NCBI RefSeq assembly: GCF_017654505.1 | Contig: NC_054555.1 | Span: 3,051,835 to 3,115,834 of the forward strand | Reading direction: 5' to 3' | DNA from: Polyodon spathula | Taxonomy: Eukaryota; Chordata; Actinopteri; Acipenseriformes; Polyodontidae | DNA: 64,000 nt | In this document: piece after piece, positions 51,801 to 64,000 of the stretch | How the letters are laid out: each line of letters opens with the position of its first letter | Position numbering within the stretch: position 1 is the first letter of the stretch | The notes under the pieces: generated by a model | Seen by the model: the letters and a program-made list of their open reading frames with translations, nothing else | What the model was told of the DNA's origin: nothing | Databases searched by the model: none | Made by a program: the position numbers and the translations under genes

Positions 51801-54604
51801 CTCACTGTTGTAATCGAGTCACCAAAAAAAAAAAAGTTAAGTGCTACAGGAAAGCCAATCCAAAATACAGGCTCTTTGTTTTGTAAGGAGTCCACAAAAC
51901 TAAACAACAGCTGGGTATCATGGGCAGTACCTGTGCTTTTATAACACTGGGTTTTGCAACAGCTATTCCTCTCTTTATTAAAATAATTTTTCCTCATGAT
52001 GGACCCATTTGCTAGTTTCCATCCTTCCCTGTTTGTTTAAACCATTTCCCTTGGAGAAACTAATTTCGATTATCCGTTTGTTTAATTTGTTTTTCCCTGG
52101 GAAATCTCAAACTCAGTAACAGTAGGTCAGAGTTAAAACATAAAATCGTGTGTTGATGAGACCTTTAAAAAATCGTAAAATCGTGTGTTGATGAGATCTT
52201 TTCTAGCTCATTACTGACCAGAACTGTTGTGTAATCTGTGGTCGTTTATCTCTGCAGGGTATTACTGAATAATTCATTTGTTTGATAATGACATTGATTG
52301 ATTGTTGGTCATGGTTGTTGGGTGTCATTTCTACAATAAGGTAGGTTGAGGAATGACTGCTTCCCACATCACTCTGCTAGGAGTTTGTATCAGTTAGCGG
52401 GAAACATGCTATTAAATTAAATTATTACATTTTATTCTATATACTAGTGTCAGATTTGTTCTTGCATAACTCAAAAGGTTTTATTCTGATAAAGTCAATA
52501 TGAAGGGAATGGAATGAATAATAATAGGATAGACATCCAAGTTAGTGAATAAAACAGCTAAATAAGGGAAGGGGGAGGTTTATAGCACCAAAAGCTAAAT
52601 AAAACAGTGAGCAGCCATTAGAATTAGGGACAGTGGCTCACCCAGCAACTACCAGGTGGAGTCCAGGGGAGGTCATGCAATCAGAAGCTTGTTGTATTAA
52701 GTGGTGCCAAAACTGAGATTTCAGAATGCACTCAAACCTTCACCAAAAACACTTTAATAACATCCATTTACTGAGACCTAGTTGAAATGTTCTCTTGTTT
52801 TGACAGGATGATAAATTGCCTGCAGTGAGCTGGCCCTCCTAATGGTAATTAGGTTAAGGGGCAGGTTAGGGTTGAGAATGTGAAGTAGGAGTTAATCGCC
52901 TGTTGTTTTGTTTAAAAATAAAAGCTGATAGAGCTCTCTAAAAAAGTGAAAGGAAGCAAGTTTGCTGTTGACTCTTTGCTGCAGAGTGGTCAACTGCCAA
53001 ACCAGAAGTCAGCACTGATGAAAATAAAATCACAGGGGTCAATCTGCTACCTTCAACTGAAATTATCTTGAATTTTTTTTACCTTTTTTTTGTTGGTCTA
53101 GTCTGAATAAAAATGAGAATGATGAATCACATGGTACATATTTAATAGCTTTCCTCTGCTCTTTAGAGCACAGAAAAGGATGTTGACTTCTCAGGGTATA
53201 TGCATAAAAAACATTCTTAAATGTGCATCAGTGCTGTTTTACATGAGGGATAAGGTCCTCCGATTTTTACAATCCTGTTTGTACTGCAATATAGTCTAAC
53301 ACTGTAGCATATCATTTTTTTTTTTTACTTATTGCAATGAAAAATAGTTTTAAAATATTTTCCTGACACAGCAGTTACTTTCGCTTTGGATTTCCCCATG
53401 CATGTGAGAAAGCTTATTTGATTTATCTCGGTGTCCAGCAAAGACACTGTTGTGATTTGTGCATACAAACAAGGTCCATTAACAGAGCAATAGAACCATT
53501 AAGAAACTGGCTGTATAACCAGCATGATGAAGCCTCCACACAGTGCGATGACCCTTTCAAAAAACAACTCCTGAAATTCAACATCAGTGGTTGTCTTGGG
53601 ATTATGGGGCCTATAAGCCTATGACGATATTTCTTTCTCTCCAGCAGTCAAGGTTCAATATCAAATTCAGTAGAATTTGATATTGAAAATGAGAACAACA
53701 AAAAAAGACATGAACTCTTAACAGACCCCAGACTTGAGAAGTTACCATGACTAATATTAGAAGTGCCGCTTTCATTATAAAGAGAAGATTGCTCTGACTT
53801 TCTCCTCTTCACTCTTCAGGGGGCCACGGTTTTAAAAAATCATGATCACAGTGCATCGTTGTGCAAGAATGTGTGAAACCTGACCGTGAGTAACCAGCTC
53901 CCCTGCTGCTTATTAAAACCGACTGAGCTGCAGGACAAATACCTTTTCAAATCCAGTGCTTCTGCATAGCGATTCTTGTTTGATAATGTGTTTGATGTGG
54001 TCAGGTCGATCAGAAATGGAGCAAAGGTACATACTGGCAAGACCCCTGCACAGCAGAATGGAATTGTTCCTGACAATCTGCAAGCAGCTGACCCAGGTGG
54101 GATCTGTGAGAGGAGAGCTACAGCCTGACAGCCAGAGGATCACTCGGCCCATCAGTATAGCCTGTCTGAGGGCTGCTAAGGAGCTCCTAGCTTTTCTGTG
54201 ATCCCTTCTATGACTGGACATTCAGCATTGCTGTTCCGAACAGGAACTGTTTGTTAAACATTAATGCCGTAAAAGAATTGACTGTGTTAAAAACAAAACC
54301 ATTAGAATAAAATATACAACAGAGTTCTAGAGTTGAAAGAACACCCACCCCAAACTTTTAAAGTGTACATCCCATTACTGTGCATCCACTTTTATCCAAC
54401 ACTGGAGCTGTATATCCTTGCTGATCAGGATATATTGTAGGCAAATGAACATAGGTATATCACAATCAAGAATTGTATATATATCTAAAGAACAATAATC
54501 TAATTTTGATAAATCTTCAGATTTTTTTAAGTACAAGACAGCGAGTATTAGCTACTTTGGATATAAGGAAGTTACAGTCCACAATTGTATGTATGTATGT
54601 TATG

Positions 54605-54760
54605 TAACTATGTCAATGTTGGCCCATCCAGTCCTGGTCTTTGTTCCAACCCTGTTATGAGTTGTTTAATTGCACCAATTAAACCTCCTCTGGAATTGTA
54701 CATGTTAAACCTGGAACAGAGTGGCCCTCCAGGACCATGATTGGACACCCCAGAACTATA
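54605..54760 (-). repeat. Dispersed fish repeat ('GTCCTGGAGGGCC' type)
   Basis: The minus strand reads GTGTCCAATCATGGTCCTGG followed by AGGGCCACTCTGTTCCAGGT, a phrase I associate with a common dispersed repeat of fish genomes. The inner part has GGTTTAATTGGTGCAATTAA. Boundaries and class are uncertain. Confidence 0.5.
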
Positions 54761-55566
54761 TCATAGTAAGATGATTTCAGATCAGAAAAACTGCTTGGTG
54801 TGATGTGACATTGGTTACAGGATGTTATTGAGAGGATGAGAATCTGTATATAGGAGGAAAGTGTCTTACCATGCAGGTCATAGTGACGTTCTTTTTCAAA
54901 TATCGTTGTATATTATGATGCACCGTCATGTGACCATCATATGTGTTTCTTATATGTTTTGTCTCTTCAATAAGAAGACGGATATACAGAACTACATTTT
55001 TCACTGCCTATTTATCCCAGAAAACAATTTAGAAGTTGTCAGTATTGACTAAATAACACTATATCATGTCAGATAATGCTATGGTACCTCACACAGACAG
55101 ACAAGCTTGTACTGGGAGATCAGCAAGAGAAACACAAAACAAGGCCAGGCGCTTGTTTGAGATAAATGGATGCTTAATCTTGGCTTGAATTTCTTTTCAA
55201 TGTGTTATTAACTGACAGGTTATTGAAGGAAAATATTGAAGTAAGCATTTTTTCCTTTCTAATGATCCACTTTGCAGTGTATATGCAGTACTTGAATGAC
55301 TTTGAGTCTGAAAGGCAAAGCAAGGGTTCTTTGAAAAATCAGGATGCTGAGACTTACTTTTTAAGTGCTGTTTACAATCTTACAACACAAACAGCACGAA
55401 ATTGGTTTCCTTTCTCTAGCACTACTTCCAACAGAGAAAATATTGCTCAGGAAAAAGAGCATTCATGTGAACATATCGTCCCAAAATGATACAATTTGGC
55501 TGTAAACTTTATTCTTTTTTAAACATATTTACCAACAATAGCACTGCACATTGTACAGTATTGCTT

Positions 55567-55587
55567 TTATTATTATTATTATTATTA

Positions 55588-55625
<38 letters not shown>
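55567..55625. repeat. (ATT)n microsatellite
   Basis: About 19 ATT units with one break. Confidence 0.96.
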
Positions 55626-56353
55626 GTTATTTATAGTATACTACATTCATTTCTGGTACACTGAGTGAAAACAGATTATTAATATACTTGAAAAAAAATC
55701 TATTTTAATTACTATATAACATTGACAAATAAGAATGAGTGAGGAAGCCCTTATACAATCTTCAACAATGCAGAAGGAATGCATAAACTAGAATGCATGT
55801 CTAAATAGGCAGTCCTCTCACAGCATTCCTGAACAGAATGTGTTTTTCTTCTTCCTGTCACACAAAAAGTAGTCGCTTATGGATAAATGTAAAAAACAAA
55901 CAAGGAATAATCTTCAATTAATATAGCATTGAGTCCAGATACACATTCTAAATCTTGCAGGCATACCTATTTTCTTTCTAGATACTTTATAAAGGGGTTA
56001 CTCTCTCACGTTCTGTTCAAGTGGACACTAATCCCTACAGTGATGACATAAGAAACATTTCAATTTATACAGTATGTGAAGAAATGCAATTTCAGATACT
56101 ACCAAAACTCCCAGGTTAATAGGTTATGATCTTGAATATAATATACAAGAAAAAACATTCAACCATAGAGGATCAGTCCTTTTGTACAGTGGTTTAAAAG
56201 CTTGCGTGCATGTATCAATACAAACGCTTAATCATAGAGAGTGCGAGTCAGTATAAATTAAAGTGTATTGCTGTTTATATATCTATATATAGTGTTGGTT
56301 CTTGCTCAGTCTCATTTGGTTCTGAAAAAGCACGGTTATCTTGTGTAATGTTT

Positions 56354-56522
56354 TGTAACTGGAGTGGAGGCTGCTGGGTGTGAATCGGAGAACTTGCATG
56401 CCTAACGAGAGCATCTTTACCACAATGCAAAAGAGTGTATTAGAGCTTTTAATCCCGTCTCATATCACCAAACTGTGTTAGAATCAGTAAGGGCAGTGCA
56501 TCGCACAATACTGCTTGTTACA
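56354..56522. repeat. Dispersed repeat, copy 2
   Basis: A degenerate relative of 25959-26143 in the same orientation: TGTAACTGGAGTGGAGGCTG at the left end, CACAATGCAAAAGAG in the middle and TGCTTGTTACA at the right end. Confidence 0.5.
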
Positions 56523-58570
56523 TTCTTCCTTCCTTTGAAGCAGCAACTCCACACTGCCAGTGATTACTACTTAAAAAGAATGACAATAACCATGTTTCAG
56601 AACAGTAGATGCTGTTTGCACGGTAGGTGTGATGGAGAATGTATGCTACTGTAATTATCATAAGAAAGCGTTGTCCCTGGTTGCTGTTATTGTACATACA
56701 CTCAAGTGTAAATTAGTGCTTAGGGCTTTGAATGCAAGTAAAATTAATTACTATAGAATTTGTCTTACAGTTCTTTATAATGCGAATCATCCTATTCACT
56801 CACCTTCCTTATATTTTCAGTGGTGAATGCCAATACGATGTTGAGAAACACGACTCAAACCAGCCCACTGGGACTGCTAACTCTTCATTTAAGTAGCTTC
56901 TTCTGGTTGCTGAATTTAAACGCAGTCACAGAAATATCATGGTCTGTTCCTGCCTACGTATCATCCCCACTGAATGTTAGCTCTTAAAAAAGAATAACTA
57001 TCTGACAGAAGCAGGAGATACAAAAACAAAACAAAAGCTTTATAATGGGTGACACAATCTGTTAATGGTACAAGGTGAGAAACTACTAATTGCAATTGCT
57101 CAGAAGCTATTTGTTGCTTACAGTAGTTGTTTGTTTCTAGGTTTCAAAAATAAGACATTTTTGGCCTTTTGAGAGGGAAGAATAAATTACTGACTGGTGG
57201 AAATGAAACATTCCATCCATTCTTTGCCTGAGTAAGCATGGCAAATAAGGATCACAATGGAAACAACGAGAGAAAAATACAGAACACATATATAGATGAT
57301 ACAGAACATGAAGGTTCAGAGTGCTGTAGGTCTTCCACAAATTAATATAGCCGAATAACGACTACACCCAAAAAGCAAATAACCACAGCACTCCTGAACT
57401 TTCAGAGTATTATTTTTATACAAGTACAAGGTTTGGAAATTAAAGTATGCTTAAACCTGTACTTAACAGCTGATACCACAGACTTTCTTTAGTCAAACTC
57501 CACAGTTGCTTAGCAACACTGCGTTAATTGAAAACAGTGCGTTTTGCTCAATTGGTCTGTCGCTGGATTTGAATGAACGCAAGAGAGATTCCATAACGAG
57601 AAAAAAAAAAAAAAATGATAAAAACCCAAACTCTTGGGAGTCCATTCTTCCTGATCTGTGTAGGGTTTACTGCGCGTGTTATCTTTAGTTATTGTGTTTG
57701 CTCAGATGAGCGCTTCTTCAGAACCTCACTGAAAGCTTTAATGAAATGTTACAGTCCCTGCTACAAACCTTGGTGTAACAAATGAATGCATGTCTCGGTG
57801 TCTTAAAACATGCAGCTTGAGGCCCCAGTGATATTATTCCAAAAAGCAGTTCAGTTTTAATAATACCCAGGCACGGCTTAGGAAAAAGCCTGAGGTGGCA
57901 TTGCCTGTGATGGCTTGGTAGAAAATGAATAAACAGGACAGGTAACTGGGGAGTCACGTGGATGTTACTAATACAGGCTATGGAGTTGGCTATGGAGTTT
58001 CCTTTCGTCAAGAAATACTGTGTGCTCCTGAAAAACTGCTATATTCTTAGATTCTGCAGTTCTTAAAAGGCATCTTGCTGGGAAAGCTAGAACTGTTCTT
58101 AAGAGCTTCAGACATTGTGTCCTTTGTGAACATTATAAAACCTTGTTGCTGATCTTTTGGTTTCATTGGTCCGGTCTTTCTGAAACTGCAGCACAAAATG
58201 ACAAAGTGCTTTTATAACCAGTTAGTTAAACAAGAATCTAGTACAGTATGCTTTATCAGATTAGCTTAAAACAATACAAGGAAGAAGTATTTTACATGAG
58301 CTGTCGACATAGAAGTACAGTAAAGAACACAATTAAGTAGACATTGTATTGGATATAATAGATCAAATAACTCCATCTTCCATTGCATGGTGTGGATTTC
58401 AGCATTAAAAATAGAAAAATAAGACATAAAAACAAACAAAAACTGTTCACAAATGCTCATATTTAATTATTTTGTAAACAAAAATACGGAACTCAAACTT
58501 ATCTTCCAAGTACAATGTTTTTTATCTTAATCTCATGATTAACAGAACACAAATGCAGAAATTAAACTAT

Positions 58571-58646
58571 TATATATATATATATATATATAATATATAT
58601 ATAGAATATATATATTATATATTATATATATATATATATATATATC
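58571..58646. repeat. (TA)n-rich tract
   Basis: Interrupted TA runs that can fold on themselves. Confidence 0.93.
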
Positions 58647-60661
58647 GTTTCTTCTATTTAATAATGCCGTACCTCTTGACTGAAAACATCAAATAACAGT
58701 ACTGGGGGGCGAGGGGGTGGAGAAAAGTTTGGTGAAAAGTCTTACAACGTAACTAGCCATGCACTGCTGGAAATCGAAGGGATAATAAGAAATGGTACAG
58801 CCAAGCAAGCCAGGCACTTAGACTACTTGCAATCCCTCCCTGGTCCTCCACGATGTCATCTTCTTACATCTGTACTGGACTCAGAAAGGATTCCAAATAC
58901 ACTGCCCTCCTCCCTGGCCCTGCCCCGTCCAGGGCAACTCCAGTAGCTCAGCTCCCTCCTCCACCCCACACACAGATTACAACAAGTAAATAAGGCAACG
59001 CGCACAGTAAACTATACAAGAGAACCAGAAAGCAAAGCAGTCATAATAAAAAACAGCAAGGTCTTCAGTACACAATATTATACATCCAGATTACTTTCTA
59101 TTTTTCCTATATTTGTGTACAAGTAGTTATATATTTATTATGTACTTACAACGGCATAATAAAATTAAATAAAAAAAAAAAAAACACACTATAAAAAAAT
59201 ACATGTACCATTAGATGTAACCCCCCCATGAAAAGATATAAAAAATGAGTCCACCCTGAATGACACGGGTTGTAGGTTTGATATGTCCTATCACTTTAAA
59301 TTGTTGGGTTTTTTTTATATTTTGTATCATGGTGTCAGGGTTATCTCTAGTTCTAATTAACCTGTTTTTGAACACATTTAAAAATGAATTGCGTTAAATA
59401 AATCAATGCAAAAACAATTGAAAAGGTAAAGAGTGTGCGTACCCAGAAAAAACAAGAAACGGACAGAGAGACCATGACCTCCAAATGTAGGAGGTTCTCC
59501 AACTCAAACCCCTTGCCAGGGATATACACCCCCTGCCCTTAACGACACCCACTAGCAGTATAAGAGGCAGACACAGCATGCCACTTCAGTGGTTTCAATG
59601 TAAAATAGGACACGCTGCTTGGCCACAGTACCCGATGAGTAGAATAGCACACGTTTGTAGGTAAACCTTGGTTAGAATAGAAATGACAATGGGCACCAGA
59701 GGAAAAGTCTGTTAAAATGCAGAGCTAGCAACTGATCAGCTAAGTGCTGACAGTCTTACTAAAACCCCTGCAGCTCAAATGAAACCTTTCATCTGCAAGC
59801 AACAAGAATAAATGTACATTTCCATGCTAACAAAAATATATAAACTGGATCCAAGGATCCTCAGCTCTAACTTCTGCAATGCAGAACTGAAATAGTGTTT
59901 TGTGTAAAACCTATATTGCAACTCCCTTTATCATGAAGAACAGTGATGGTTCATCTTAACAGAACAAACACAAAAACAGACACATGGCATAATTTACATA
60001 AAAAAAACTAAAGCACCTTACTAAAAATAAAAACAACAAGGAATGCAAATACAGAGGTTTACTTTAGTGCGCGATCAAAACACTACACAATGACAACATT
60101 GCGGTACATTTGGCATGCAATGAAGAGATGAGCATGGCACCCCCTGATCTACAGCAAGGCAGGATTACTATTGCATCCTCCAAGTTTCAGGCACTTTCCT
60201 CCTGCCCGTCTGATTTAGCTCTCTTGTAGGATATACATCACACCTCTGTTTGTCTAAAACTTATTCACAGAAGTATCAGTCTGGCTTATCTTACAAGATA
60301 CTGGCCTGATGTGTCTTTTTCAATTCGATTCTTTGTGAAACTCAACCGGTTACTATTTCAAAATAACTTAATATTATATTGCACTTTGAAGTCAAAACTT
60401 TCTGAAGTTATATTAAAGCTGATTTTTATACAGAAGACAACACTGATTATTTCAAACTGGCAGACAATTTCAATAAAAACGTTCAGGTCAATAAATAAAA
60501 AAATAAATAAAAACTTGAAAAAAAAGATGAATGATGTTTTCCTGACATGGCATTTTAAATCTGAAATGATAACCCTTTTGACAGGTGGAGCGCGAGGCGC
60601 TTTGAGATAGAAACCATCAGGTCTAACCCAGAGGGAGCTTGAAAACCTGACACTGCCCGGA

Positions 60662-64000
<3,339 letters not shown>

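Overview
This is a stretch of vertebrate nuclear DNA, most likely from a ray-finned fish. The genes are split by GT-AG introns. The DNA between exons is AT-rich and carries many (CA)n, (TA)n and (ATT)n microsatellites, a tRNA-derived SINE, an L2-type LINE fragment and several small inverted-repeat elements. The repeat style and the retained melatonin receptor suggest a non-teleost such as sturgeon, paddlefish, bowfin or gar; that is inference only.

Layout. (1) 1-2126: intron or upstream part of a gene, no exon recognised. (2) 2127-31244, plus strand: 21 exons giving the C-terminal ~3170 residues of a FAT-type giant atypical cadherin, best called fat2. They encode the end of one cadherin repeat, 23 full repeats, one laminin-G domain split by a 3.8 kb intron, two EGF domains, one transmembrane helix and the cytoplasmic tail. 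The first ~1200 residues lie upstream of the window. The 3' UTR probably runs to about 32990. (3) 33000-36840: intergenic, with the probable leader of the next gene. (4) 36841-42959, plus strand: a two-exon melatonin receptor of 319 residues. (5) 42960-60661: 17.7 kb gene desert with a 46-bp minisatellite, a foldback element, a SINE with target-site duplication and other repeats. (6) 60662-60936, minus strand: the last coding exon of an SLC36 proton-coupled amino-acid transporter, closest to SLC36A1. (7) 60937-64000: presumably its intron.

Main message. The order FAT (+), melatonin receptor (+), SLC36 (-) is the same as FAT3-MTNR1B-SLC36A4 in mammals, and FAT1 is followed by MTNR1A. In mammals FAT2 and SLC36A1 also face each other tail to tail, but without a melatonin receptor between them. 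The receptor here is therefore most simply the fourth vertebrate type (Mel1d/mtnr1d), lost from mammals. It has an unusually short C-terminal tail and a two-codon upstream ORF that stops one base before its start codon. The three genes share no obvious function: FAT2 is an adhesion/planar-polarity protein, the receptor is a Gi-coupled GPCR, and SLC36A1 is a transporter. The grouping looks historical rather than operational.
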